Positions 7,684 to 15,938 of a DNA stretch of 36,017 nucleotides are shown piece by piece. Each line of letters opens with the position of its first letter. Within the stretch, counting starts at the first letter, position 1. Position numbers and translations under genes: made by a program. The stretch covers positions 1-36,017 of the forward strand of contig JAAUQL010000062.1 of the NCBI GenBank assembly GCA_012033595.1, in the 5' to 3' direction. This DNA is from Cyclobacteriaceae bacterium. GTDB taxonomy: Bacteria > Bacteroidota > Bacteroidia > Cytophagales > Cyclobacteriaceae. A model generated the notes under the pieces. That model saw only the letters and a list, made by a program, of their open reading frames with translations. It searched no databases and was not told the origin of the DNA.

Positions 7684-9519
7684 ATGAAAAAGTTTGCACA
7701 CGCCTTGCCCAAAGCCATTTGTATCACATTGGTTTTCATGGTATTTTCTCTTCATCTCATTGCGCAAAAGCAGACCAATCCTCGTGCCCAATGGTTTGTA
7801 GATGAGCGCTTTGGCATGTTTATTCATTGGGGGGTGTACAGTGGTGCTGAGGGATATTGGAAGGGTGAAAAGCACCGTGATGACAACGACTATGCCGAAT
7901 GGATATTTTACAGAAACAGAATAGAAAAGGACGAATATCTCACCTTGCTCGAGCGCTTCGACTGGGCAGCAATAGACCCTGAGCAATGGGTGATTTTGGC
8001 CAAAAAGTCAGGGATGAAATACGTGACACTCACTGCCAAACACCACGATGGATTTGCACTGTGGGACAGCCAGGTGTCTGAATACGATTTGGGAAATTTT
8101 ACCCGACCCAAACGGGATATTGTAAAAGAATTGTCAATTGCCTGTCAAAAACACGGACTCAAACTCGGGCTCTACTATTCGCACTGGGTGGATTGGGAAC
8201 ATGAGTATGGCTGGGATCACACCAAAGAAATATACCCCATCACAGCCGACCAGTACGATATTTACTGGCAAGAAAAGGTAATACCCCAAATGCGCGAGTT
8301 GCTCACCAACTACGGCCCGATAGGCCTGATGTGGTTTGATATGTGGATAAACCATTCCGAATCGATCGTGACTAAAGCGCAACTAGAGCAACTGAAAGCC
8401 CTGATTCGTGAGCTACAGCCCGATTGCCTGGTCAACTCACGATTGGGGCTCTCTATAGAAGAAGACCCCGACATCGACTTCAGAACCCTGGGCGATAACC
8501 AGCTAGGCAGCCATAAGCTCGATTATCCATGGCAATCGCCTGCTACCGTAGCACACTCGTGGGGCTACCATGCCCGGGATGCCGACTGGCAATCGACCAC
8601 TGCTCTTCTGCAGGCATTGGTAGGCAATGTGAGCCTCAACGGCAATTATATGCTCAATATCGGCCCAAAATCAAACGGTGAAGTGCCTTTTGAAATCGAA
8701 CAGCGCATGGTGCAAATGGGCAAATGGCTCCATGTGAATGGCGAAGCGATCTATGGATGCGGCGGATTCGACCTGGATAAAGACCTGCACGATTGGGGAA
8801 AAATCACCTTCAAAGTCCTGGAAAACGGACGTGCCCAGCTCTTTCTCCATGTTTTTCGCTGGCCATATCACCAGGGACTCACCCTCACCGGCGTGCGCGG
8901 CAAACCTGAGCTGGTGTATGCCCTGGCGGATAAATCGAAGTCTCCGTTAGGCTTCACGCACGATGAAGTACAAACAAAAATCAACATACCGGCTCTTCCA
9001 CCAGATCCTTATGTTTCTGTGATCGTGTTGGAGTATCACCAGGAACCATCAATTGTTTCTGGCCTTGTGGCTCCAACGGTCGATCACGGCTATTCGCTTA
9101 CCTTCAAAAACAGATTATCGGCAGCAGGCCAGTCGCTTCTGGTAGATAAGGAAAGGAGGGGAACCATCCCTGAACATATCACCATCGATGGCAGATACCG
9201 GTCGTCATGGAAAATTTTTGTGGATGCGCCAAAGACACTTTCCATTGATGCTTCCTACAGTTTTGAAGGACAGCCTTCGCAAAGTAAAATCGTATTGCAT
9301 GCCGCGGCGCAAACCATTGATCAACTGATCGTGCCAAACGGGCAAACGGTAGGCGAGCCCAAACAAGACTGGCACATACCCAATTTTACCGCGCACAGGC
9401 TGGGCAACATCCGTTTTCCTAAGGCAGGTATTTATGAAATATCTATGGATTTGGAAACCGTAAAGATGGATGTCTTAAGGTTTCAATGGCTCTGGTTGGC
9501 CGAAGCGGAGACAGAATAG
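7684..9519 (+). CDS. Secreted GH29-family alpha-L-fucosidase-like glycosidase
   Basis: This large secreted glycoside hydrolase is about 611 residues from the preferred ATG at 7684 (MKKFAHAL); an ATG at 7672 adds four residues. The signal peptide is hydrophobic and ends near LIAQ, without a lipobox Cys. The catalytic barrel shows GH29 hallmarks, numbered from the upstream ATG: FGMFIHWGVYS (48-57), HHDGFALW (124-131), LGLYYSHW, and LMWFDMW with D223 as the expected nucleophile. LNIGPKSNGEVP near 328-339 is also typical. After the usual C-terminal beta-sandwich (ending YVSVIVLEY) there are about 165 extra residues that look like a further beta-rich module. GH29 enzymes remove alpha-L-fucose from glycans, but the substrate is not proven. 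There is no SusCD pair beside it. Confidence 0.88.
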   Translation: MKKFAHALPKAICITLVFMVFSLHLIAQKQTNPRAQWFVDERFGMFIHWGVYSGAEGYWKGEKHRDDNDYAEWIFYRNRIEKDEYLTLLERFDWAAIDPEQWVILAKKSGMKYVTLTAKHHDGFALWDSQVSEYDLGNFTRPKRDIVKELSIACQKHGLKLGLYYSHWVDWEHEYGWDHTKEIYPITADQYDIYWQEKVIPQMRELLTNYGPIGLMWFDMWINHSESIVTKAQLEQLKALIRELQPDCLVNSRLGLSIEEDPDIDFRTLGDNQLGSHKLDYPWQSPATVAHSWGYHARDADWQSTTALLQALVGNVSLNGNYMLNIGPKSNGEVPFEIEQRMVQMGKWLHVNGEAIYGCGGFDLDKDLHDWGKITFKVLENGRAQLFLHVFRWPYHQGLTLTGVRGKPELVYALADKSKSPLGFTHDEVQTKINIPALPPDPYVSVIVLEYHQEPSIVSGLVAPTVDHGYSLTFKNRLSAAGQSLLVDKERRGTIPEHITIDGRYRSSWKIFVDAPKTLSIDASYSFEGQPSQSKIVLHAAAQTIDQLIVPNGQTVGEPKQDWHIPNFTAHRLGNIRFPKAGIYEISMDLETVKMDVLRFQWLWLAEAETE

Positions 9520-9783
9520 TGGGCAGCAATCCATGAATTCAATGCCTCTGGCAGGTGGGAAAGGGAGTGGGTTTAGGATCAAATCAAAGAATGGTAAAGG
9601 AAGTTTTGATGTTTTTTAAAAGCGCTTTGGTCTCCCATGCTTTAGTACTAACTTCATAGGGATAATTCATACTGGCACTCTTACTCCTCCTATTTTAACG
9701 GAACAACAAATAATATTTTATAAACTTATTGATACTTAAAAACAATATGTAATTTTTGACCTCAAACACCAATCAATAGAAAA
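9520..9783 (+). promoter_or_regulatory. Spacer with candidate promoter before the SRPBCC gene
   Basis: The last 60 bases hold TTG (9729-9731), 18 bases, then TAATTTTTG (9750-9758). This resembles a Bacteroidota -33/-7 pair with one extra base in the -7 box, and sits 25 bases before the ATG at 9784. The remainder shows no gene. Confidence 0.3.
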
Positions 9784-10218
9784 ATGAGCACTACCGCAAA
9801 CACCCCCATTACCGTGGAAACCACGCTGAATGCACCCATTGAAAAGATTTGGGAATGCTGGACTTTGCCCCGACACATTATCAAATGGAATCAGGCTTCA
9901 CCCGAATGGCATACCACCAAAGCAGAAAACAACCTCAAAACCGGCGGTAAATTCATCTCACGCATGGAGGCCAAAGATGGCAGTATGGCCTTTGATTTCG
10001 AAGGGATTTATGACCTGGTGCTGGATAAAAAACTCATCGAATACACTATGCCCGATGGGCGCAAGGTGAAGGTAGCCTTCAATGAGCAATTTAACAAAGT
10101 GCATATCAGCGAGACCTTTCAGCCCGAAAGCACCAATTCGCTCGAGCTGCAACGCGCCGGCTGGCAAGCTATTTTAGACAATTTCAAAAATTATGTTGAA
10201 CATGAGGTCGGGCGATAG
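9784..10218 (+). CDS. SRPBCC (AHSA1-like) domain protein
   Basis: This 144-residue single-domain protein has the START/SRPBCC helix-grip fold of the AHSA1 family. It opens with ITVETTLNAPIEKIWECWTLPRHIIKWNQASPEWHT, the typical first strand, helix and W-N signature. GGKFISRMEAKDGSMAFDFEGIYDLV and the ending GWQAILDNFKNYVE are also typical. Such proteins bind hydrophobic ligands or act in stress and detoxification contexts; no catalytic residues define a reaction. The start ATG at 9784 follows the in-frame AT-rich leader. It stands alone, convergent with the phosphatase-like gene on its right. No terminator is evident in the 84 bp between them. Confidence 0.85.
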   Translation: MSTTANTPITVETTLNAPIEKIWECWTLPRHIIKWNQASPEWHTTKAENNLKTGGKFISRMEAKDGSMAFDFEGIYDLVLDKKLIEYTMPDGRKVKVAFNEQFNKVHISETFQPESTNSLELQRAGWQAILDNFKNYVEHEVGR

Positions 10219-10302
10219 ACAGACCGCTTTTAGCATTAAGCCGGATGACCGTCAGCCCGATACGGAAAAATAAACACCATCAGTTCATTGTAAAATCGTC
10301 GT

Positions 10303-10734
10303 TTAAAGCTTTTTTACTAAGGCTTCTACAAGTAGTGCGAGTTTGTCCATCGCGGCTTTTGGCTCTTCCACCGGCAGGTCGCCAACCTCAAAAAAACCGA
10401 TTTTATCAAGGTGTGTAATATAGCGGTCTTTAAGCATAGGGCGGTGTTCTTGTTCGCTTAGCGCAATTATTTTGTCATAGACTTCAAAATCTTCTTTGGT
10501 GATGGGCAGCGGGAAACGGTTTAATTCCTCCCCTATAATTTTTCTTTCTTGCAGGGCGGCAATGGTATGGGTAGAGATCGGACCGGGATTGTTGGGGCTG
10601 GGCATGTTATTCGATAGCCCTTTGGAAAATGCGCGCCAGTTGAGACCATTGACTTTAGCCAGATGATTGAAATATTCTTCGGCAAATCTACTGCGATAGT
10701 AGTTGCCGGTGCATATAAAAAGAATTTTCTGCAT
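10303..10734 (-). CDS. Low-molecular-weight protein tyrosine phosphatase-like protein
   Basis: The product is 143 residues from the ATG at 10734 (MQKILFICTGN); an upstream in-frame start would add 18 implausible residues. The N-terminal CTGNYYRSR matches the C-X5-R phosphate loop (C8, R14) of the low-molecular-weight phosphatase/arsenate reductase fold. Two departures are visible. The second loop cysteine of classical members is Tyr here, and the C-terminal Asp-Pro general acid motif is not clear, since the region reads LPVEEPKAAMD. It may be a phosphatase-like hydrolase of altered activity. It could have a role in reversing protein or arginine phosphorylation, but no partner kinase is nearby. 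It is transcribed toward the SRPBCC gene. Confidence 0.75.
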   Translation of the reverse strand: MQKILFICTGNYYRSRFAEEYFNHLAKVNGLNWRAFSKGLSNNMPSPNNPGPISTHTIAALQERKIIGEELNRFPLPITKEDFEVYDKIIALSEQEHRPMLKDRYITHLDKIGFFEVGDLPVEEPKAAMDKLALLVEALVKKL

Positions 10735-10882
10735 AAAGTGCTTCAGATTGCTGTGGTGCAAAAATAGAAGATAAGCCGCAAGGTACAAGGGTTTGCAAGG
10801 AGTGGATGGTTGCTGGTTTTGTAGCTACAGGCGATAAGCAACAAGCTATACAAACAGCTTATAGCATATAGCAACGCACAAC

Positions 10883-12418
10883 CTACCTCCTTCTCCTTCT
10901 GCTGGTTGAAATACCAAAAACACCCAGTATTCCCCGGGTGAGTTCGCGGGCTATGGTATTGGCCAGCGGGCTTTTCATGATTTTTTCGAAAGAAACATCA
11001 GCACTGGGAGGTGGTACCGGGCGCTTCATTTTTGAATTTTTACCGGTCTGGGTCAATTCTTTTTCGGCTGTGGCTTCATTGATCCGCTCCATCAGCATTT
11101 CGTGTGCGCTATGCCGATCCAGTTCCTGGTTGTATTTGCTGCAAAGTCGCGAAAAACCCAGGATATTGCTGATCTCCTGGTCTGTCAGCACATCCATTCG
11201 CGAAAATGGCGGACGCATAAGTGTATGTGCCAGCTCGGTGGGCATACCCTTTTCATTTAGCACCGTCACCAGTGCTTCGCCAATGCCCATCTCGGTGAGC
11301 AGTTTTTTGGTGTCATAAAAAGACGTTTCGGGGAAGTTGTCTGCCAACAAGTTGATGGCCTTGCGATCTTTTGCGGTAAATGCACGCAGGGCATGTTGTA
11401 GCTTAAAACCCAGTTGCCCCAGTATATTTTCCGGGATGTCATCAGGTGTCTGGGTAATGAAAATAATGCCGATGCCTTTGGAGCGGATCAGCTTGATGAT
11501 GATGTCGATCTGGTTGAGCAGGTCCTTGGAAGCTTCGCGAAAGAGCAGGTGCGCTTCGTCTATAAAAATCATCAATTTGGGGGCTACGCTGTCGCCTGCT
11601 TCAGGAAAAACCTCAAAAACCTCCGCCAAAAGTGAGAGCATAAAGGCTGAAAACAACTGTGGCTTCGATTGAATATCCGTTAGTCTGATGATGTTGACCA
11701 TACCATGACCATATCGGTCGGTGGCGCAAAGGTCCATTACATCAAACGATGGCTCGCCAAACAAACGCTGTGCGCCCTGTTGCTCCAGTGCCGTGACATT
11801 GCGCAGGATAGAATGTACAGAAGGCGACGATACCAGTCCGTATTCCTTCTGTATGTCCGCTTTGCCATCTTCCACAGAGTAGCGAAGTAATGATTTCAAA
11901 TCTTCCAGATTGAGCAGAGGTAATTTGTGGTCATCGGCAAATTTGAATAACATGCCCAAAACCCCTTCCTGAGTATCATTCAGATTCAAAATTTTACCCA
12001 TGATCACCGGGCCAAATTCCGATACCGTACTTCGGATGCGTGCTCCGGGTTCTTCGGAAATGGTGAGGAATTCCACCGGAAAGCCCATTTCTTTCCATTG
12101 CATTTGTATACTTGCCTCACGCCTGGTAACAATCGGGTTGCGTGTGCCCGGGGCGCCGATGCCGCTCAGATCGCCCTTGATGTCCATCACAAGCGAAGGC
12201 ACCCCTGCCAGTGACAATTCTTCCAGTAGTACTTGCAGTGATTTGGTTTTGCCGGTTCCGGTGGCGCCGGCAATGAGCCCATGCCGGTTGAGGGTTTTCA
12301 GCGGTACGCGGATTTGCAGTCCTTCAATGGGATTTAAGTCGTGTATAGCGCCACCCAGCAGGACTGACGCGCCTTTGAAAGTGTAGGAAGTGGCAATGGA
12401 ATTTTGAAAATCCGGCAT
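10883..12418 (-). CDS. HerA-like ATPase, DUF853 family
   Basis: This 511-residue P-loop ATPase belongs to the DUF853/YjgR group related to HerA and VirB4/FtsK motors. The Walker A motif is GLIAGATGTGKTKSL near residues 47-61. Walker B is KLMIFIDEAHLLF near 282-294, and ITQTPDDIPENILGQLG follows as a sensor-like region. FQNSIATSYTFKGASVLLGGAIH at the N-terminus and the basic C-terminus GISTSRRRRR are also seen. HerA proteins move DNA during end resection; for DUF853 members the cellular role is poorly known, and no NurA nuclease gene is adjacent here. The ATG at 12418 gives MPDFQNS. It stands 148 bp upstream of the phosphatase-like gene on the same strand. Confidence 0.88.
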   Translation of the reverse strand: MPDFQNSIATSYTFKGASVLLGGAIHDLNPIEGLQIRVPLKTLNRHGLIAGATGTGKTKSLQVLLEELSLAGVPSLVMDIKGDLSGIGAPGTRNPIVTRREASIQMQWKEMGFPVEFLTISEEPGARIRSTVSEFGPVIMGKILNLNDTQEGVLGMLFKFADDHKLPLLNLEDLKSLLRYSVEDGKADIQKEYGLVSSPSVHSILRNVTALEQQGAQRLFGEPSFDVMDLCATDRYGHGMVNIIRLTDIQSKPQLFSAFMLSLLAEVFEVFPEAGDSVAPKLMIFIDEAHLLFREASKDLLNQIDIIIKLIRSKGIGIIFITQTPDDIPENILGQLGFKLQHALRAFTAKDRKAINLLADNFPETSFYDTKKLLTEMGIGEALVTVLNEKGMPTELAHTLMRPPFSRMDVLTDQEISNILGFSRLCSKYNQELDRHSAHEMLMERINEATAEKELTQTGKNSKMKRPVPPPSADVSFEKIMKSPLANTIARELTRGILGVFGISTSRRRRR

Positions 12419-12826
12419 GGCAATAGTTTTTTGCGTTGTCGATCAAAAATAATGGATATCATGGATATTTGAGCCATTCTTTAAAAAATGAATCTGAAAG
12501 CAAAAACAACTTTTCTGCGTCATGACTGAGGCAAACATTAAGCATACATGCCTGAGGCGAAATGAAGTTTAGCCTGAAAAATAGCTGGCTCAGCGCGTGG
12601 AAAATTGCGATGTTCAAAAATGCCAGCTCCAGCTATTGGCCAAACCACGTTTACCCAAGGGGGTAAGGGGGATTGGCTAAAAAATAATTGCAGATTGACA
12701 GAGATTGCCACGGCGTAATGCTGCGTTGGAGCTTTCACCCTCGATTTAGTCAATACAAAAAACATTTATAACTTTGAAGATTGATCGTGAAACAAAAGTG
12801 GATCAAACTGGAATTTTAATAAGATT
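12419..12826. promoter_or_regulatory. 408-bp divergent region with promoter for the GNAT-nitrilase operon
   Basis: This region separates the HerA-like gene (leftward) from the GNAT-nitrilase operon (rightward). A full match to the Bacteroidota -7 consensus, TAACTTTG, lies at 12769-12776. A TTTAG-like element sits about 19 bases upstream, placing transcription start about 40-45 bases before the ATG at 12827. An inverted repeat AATAGCTGG/CCAGCTATT occupies 12580-12588 and 12629-12637, with a second small pair GCGTGG/CCACGT just outside. These could be a remnant or a regulatory fold. No gene was found. Confidence 0.45.
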
Positions 12827-14356
12827 ATGAAAGAAATTGAAAATATTGAACTGGCATTTTTGAGCCTTGACGACTATCAGGAATTGAAAACAGCCATGAT
12901 CGAGGCATATTCCAGCATGCCCAACTCCTATTGGAAAGAACAGCAAATCAACTCGCTAATCAGCCGCTTTCCCGAAGGCCAGGTGGTGATAAAAGTAAAT
13001 AAACAGATCGCAGGTTGTGCCTTGTCTATTATTGTGGACTATGCCGCTTTCGAAGATGAACATACCTACAAGCAAATTACCGGAGACTACACCTTCAATA
13101 CACATAGCCCTGCCGGCGATACGCTCTACGGCATAGATGTGTTCATTAAGCCTGAATTCAGGGGGTTGCGCCTGGGTCGCAGGTTGTATGATTACCGAAA
13201 GGAACTTTGTGAGCGACTCAACCTGCACGGAATTGTTTTTGGAGGGCGCATTCCCAACTATCATAAATTTGCCGGGGAGATGTCGCCCAAAGAATATATC
13301 GAAAAGGTAAAGCGCAAGGAAATCCACGATCCGGTTTTCAATTTTCAGATTTCCAATGATTTTCATCCTTCGAAAATTCTCAAAAACTATCTACAGGGCG
13401 ACAATGCCTCTAACGACTATGCCGTTTTGCTTAAGTGGGACAATCTCTACTACGAAAAGAAAGAAAAACAGGCAAGCACGACGAAAAAAGTAGTGAGGTT
13501 GGGGCTGATTCAGTGGCAAATGAGACCATACAAACATCTGGATGAATTGCTGCACCAGGCCGAATATTTTATTGACGCCGTTTCGGGCTATCGGTCTGAC
13601 TTTGCGTTGTTTCCGGAGTTTTTCAATGCGCCGCTGATGGCGGACAATAATCATCTTGACGAGCCCCAGGCCATCCGCGAGCTTGCAAAGCATACCGAAA
13701 CCATCAAACAGCGTTTTTCTGAACTGGCCATTTCTTATAATATCAACATTATTTCGGGCAGCATGCCTGAGATGAAAAACGACAGGTTGTATAATGCCGG
13801 CTATCTGTGCAAGAGAGATGGCAGCGTGGAACGTTTTGAAAAGCTACACGTAACCCCCGACGAAGTAAAAGTATGGGGAATGGAGGGGGGTAAGCAACTG
13901 AGGGTATTCGATACCGACTGTGGAAAAATTGGCATTTTGATATGCTATGATGTGGAATTTCCGGAGCTGAGCCGGATTCTGGCAGAAAAAGGGATGGACA
14001 TATTATTTGTTCCGTTCCTTACGGATACCCAAAACGGATACTCCCGGGTGAGGAACTGTGCTCAGGCACGCGCCATCGAAAATGAATGCTATGTGGCCAT
14101 AGCGGGCAGTGTCGGCAATCTGCCAAAAGTTCATAACATGGATATACAATACGCTCAATCCATGGTATTTACGCCATGCGATTTTGCCTTCCCGGCCAAC
14201 GGCATCAAAGCAGAAGCAACGCCAAATACCGAAATGATATTGATAGCTGATGTTGATATCGATTTGCTACGGGAGCTTAACCAATTTGGCAGTGTGAGAA
14301 ACCTGCGTGACCGGCGCAAAGATATTTATGACCTGAAGATGACACAGGCAGAGTGA
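12827..14356 (+). CDS. GNAT-carbon-nitrogen hydrolase (nitrilase superfamily) fusion
   Basis: This 509-residue two-domain enzyme begins with a GNAT acetyltransferase domain at about residues 1-205, with YGIDVFIKPEFRGLRLGRRLYDYR as beta-4 and motif A. After a short linker rich in lysine comes a nitrilase-superfamily amidase from about 222. The catalytic triad is visible: E264 in LFPEFF, K339 in RFEKLHVTPDE and C373 in LICYDVEFPE. Nitrilase-fold amidases hydrolyse C-N bonds of amides or N-acyl amino acids, so the fusion joins acyl transfer with amide cleavage, as the GNAT-deacetylase fusion at 2.9-4.7 kb also does. It is the first gene of an apparent five-gene operon, with a good -7 box 51 bases upstream. 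The substrate is unknown. Confidence 0.9.
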   Translation: MKEIENIELAFLSLDDYQELKTAMIEAYSSMPNSYWKEQQINSLISRFPEGQVVIKVNKQIAGCALSIIVDYAAFEDEHTYKQITGDYTFNTHSPAGDTLYGIDVFIKPEFRGLRLGRRLYDYRKELCERLNLHGIVFGGRIPNYHKFAGEMSPKEYIEKVKRKEIHDPVFNFQISNDFHPSKILKNYLQGDNASNDYAVLLKWDNLYYEKKEKQASTTKKVVRLGLIQWQMRPYKHLDELLHQAEYFIDAVSGYRSDFALFPEFFNAPLMADNNHLDEPQAIRELAKHTETIKQRFSELAISYNINIISGSMPEMKNDRLYNAGYLCKRDGSVERFEKLHVTPDEVKVWGMEGGKQLRVFDTDCGKIGILICYDVEFPELSRILAEKGMDILFVPFLTDTQNGYSRVRNCAQARAIENECYVAIAGSVGNLPKVHNMDIQYAQSMVFTPCDFAFPANGIKAEATPNTEMILIADVDIDLLRELNQFGSVRNLRDRRKDIYDLKMTQAE

Positions 14357-14423
14357 AATTGCACTACACCACCACAATGAAAAGGATCAGCGTGTTTTAT
14401 TAAATGTCCTGAAAAAGAATTTC

Positions 14424-15476
14424 TTGAATAGCTATAAATATTTGACTATTTGCCGTAGCCCAAGCGAGCAGGTGATTGGCTTGCTGGAGGCCAATGCCAT
14501 TGGCACCCCCGGCAAAAGCATGGTGTACAAGCATGCCCGGGTAGAAGAAAAGGTAAAAGCTGTGCCCAATCCCTACTTTGCCAATTTGTGTATACGCAAC
14601 AGGCTATATGGCACCATCTGTCTGAGCAAAAGGACGATTTTTAATTGTGGTGTGCCCCGGGAAGCTTTTTACCTGCGCTATTTCACCTTTCGCGAAAGCG
14701 TGCGATCATTTGACCCCGATAGCAGAAAAAGCAACAAAACCAGTCCCCTTAGGGATGAAATCTCCGCCTTGTTAGATGGCCATGGGCTGGCATATTCGGG
14801 CGAATTGCTGCTGTATGCCTATGTCGATGCAGACAATGTGAGGTCTGAACGGTTGATCAAAGAATTTGGCTTTCACAAAGTTGGAGATTTTCAATTGGTG
14901 CCTTTCAGCCGGATTTTTACCAAGCACCACCTTGCAGTGAAGATAGCAGATGAAAAAATCCGGCACAGGATAAAGGAACAGTTGCACCAGGCCCATCAGC
15001 ACCAACAATTGGTTTCTTATGAATTTTTATTCCTTCATGGAAAATATTTTTATATAGAAGAAAACAATGAAATGGTTTGCGGCGTGCAGGCTATACCCGA
15101 CACGTGGCTGGTGAAAGAGCTGCCCGGATGGATGGGCAAAATACTGCTTCGCGTGGTGCCCGGCATACCCCTTTTACGCCGGCTGTTCGATCCCGAATAC
15201 CAATTTGTGTTTCTGGAGGCTGTGTTTTGCCTTCCCGGGCACGAATCGAAACTGAGCGTATTGTTCCAATCGGCCTTGCATCACTTCGGCAGGCATTCGG
15301 CGGTGTTGTGCGTTGATCGCCGCGCTAAGATTTATTCACAGATAAAACAGAATAATTTGGGACTTACCCATAAATTGCAAGGTGAAAAAACAATAGATAT
15401 TGTTGTCAAAACATCCCGGTCTCAATCTATAAGCAGCGATATTCCCTTCAATATTTCAGGATATGACGTTTTATGA
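14424..15476 (+). CDS. GNAT-like protein, probably two degenerate acetyltransferase domains
   Basis: This 350-residue protein has no catalytic motif that I recognise with certainty. The first half ends with LLLYAYVDADNVRSERLIKEFGFHKVGDF (about residues 129-157), the typical C-terminal beta-5/alpha-4/beta-6 part of a GNAT fold. The second half has a similar layout, with FVFLEAVFCLPGHESKLSVLFQ and HHFGRHSAVLCVDRRAKIYSQIKQNNLG. A tandem GNAT is therefore likely, with the motif A glycines poorly conserved. The start appears to be TTG at 14424; no ATG or GTG lies upstream in the open frame, and the next ATG, 96 bases inside, would cut conserved-looking sequence. It is 67 bp after the GNAT-nitrilase gene and 16 bp before the RimB-like gene. 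A role as an acyltransferase or binding partner in the operon is inferred. Confidence 0.65.
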   Translation: MNSYKYLTICRSPSEQVIGLLEANAIGTPGKSMVYKHARVEEKVKAVPNPYFANLCIRNRLYGTICLSKRTIFNCGVPREAFYLRYFTFRESVRSFDPDSRKSNKTSPLRDEISALLDGHGLAYSGELLLYAYVDADNVRSERLIKEFGFHKVGDFQLVPFSRIFTKHHLAVKIADEKIRHRIKEQLHQAHQHQQLVSYEFLFLHGKYFYIEENNEMVCGVQAIPDTWLVKELPGWMGKILLRVVPGIPLLRRLFDPEYQFVFLEAVFCLPGHESKLSVLFQSALHHFGRHSAVLCVDRRAKIYSQIKQNNLGLTHKLQGEKTIDIVVKTSRSQSISSDIPFNISGYDVL

Positions 15477-15492
15477 CATTTAATTGGGAATA

Positions 15493-15938
15493 ATGAATGA
15501 TCAATTGATGATTATTGGAAGAAGGGACTATATAGACCTCCCTGAATTTGACCTGAAAAAATTAAAGCAAAGGTCGATACAGGAGCATATGGCTGCTCGC
15601 TGCATTGCCATGAAATATCTACTGAGCACATCGATGGCAAAGAAATTTTGAAATTCAAATTGCTGGACCCACAGCATCCGGAATATGCTGATCGCTATAT
15701 CTACAGTGCTGATTTTAATGATAAAACCGTTAGAAACTCAGGCGGGCAGGTAGAGCATCGATACACGATCAGCACCAGGGTGGTATTGTCCGGTAAGAGC
15801 TACGATGTTGAGTTTTCGCTGGCAGATAGGGAGCAGATGCGCTATCCGGTACTTTTGGGCAGGAAATTTTTGCGAAACAGGTTTGTGGTGGATGTTTCTA
15901 AAAAGAACATTTCGAGAAAATTTAAAATGAATCACTAA
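15493..15938 (+). pseudogene. RimB-type ATP-dependent zinc protease, frameshifted near the N-terminus
   Basis: A small retropepsin-like protein of the ATP-dependent zinc protease/RimB family, about 148 residues once one base is restored. The ATG at 15493 (after GGGA) gives MNDQLMIIGRRDYIDLPEFDLKKLK. The conserved core then continues in another frame as AKVDTGAYGCSLHCHE, where DTGA is the catalytic-type aspartate motif. It goes on through SADFNDKTVRNSGGQ and REQMRYPVLLGRKFLRNRFVVDVSKKN to the stop. One A appears to be missing in the run at 15564-15566. Without it, translation from the ATG stops at the TGA spanning 15649-15651, and a downstream start would lose the DTGA motif. The stop abuts the RimK ATG directly. 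In Pseudomonas, RimB trims glutamate residues added by RimK. Mutation versus sequence error is unresolved. Confidence 0.85.

Noticed and set aside
7516-7986. 156-residue open frame on the minus strand
   Set aside because: It overlaps the start of the GH29 gene in antisense and shows no recognisable domain.
12538-12765. 75-residue minus-strand open frame in the divergent intergenic region
   Set aside because: It has no start context or family-like sequence, and it overlaps the inverted repeats and lies next to the likely promoter.
15553-15575. Programmed frameshift in the RimB-like gene
   Set aside because: No X XXY YYZ heptamer is in register; only a single AAAG is present, so a lost A in the run is simpler.
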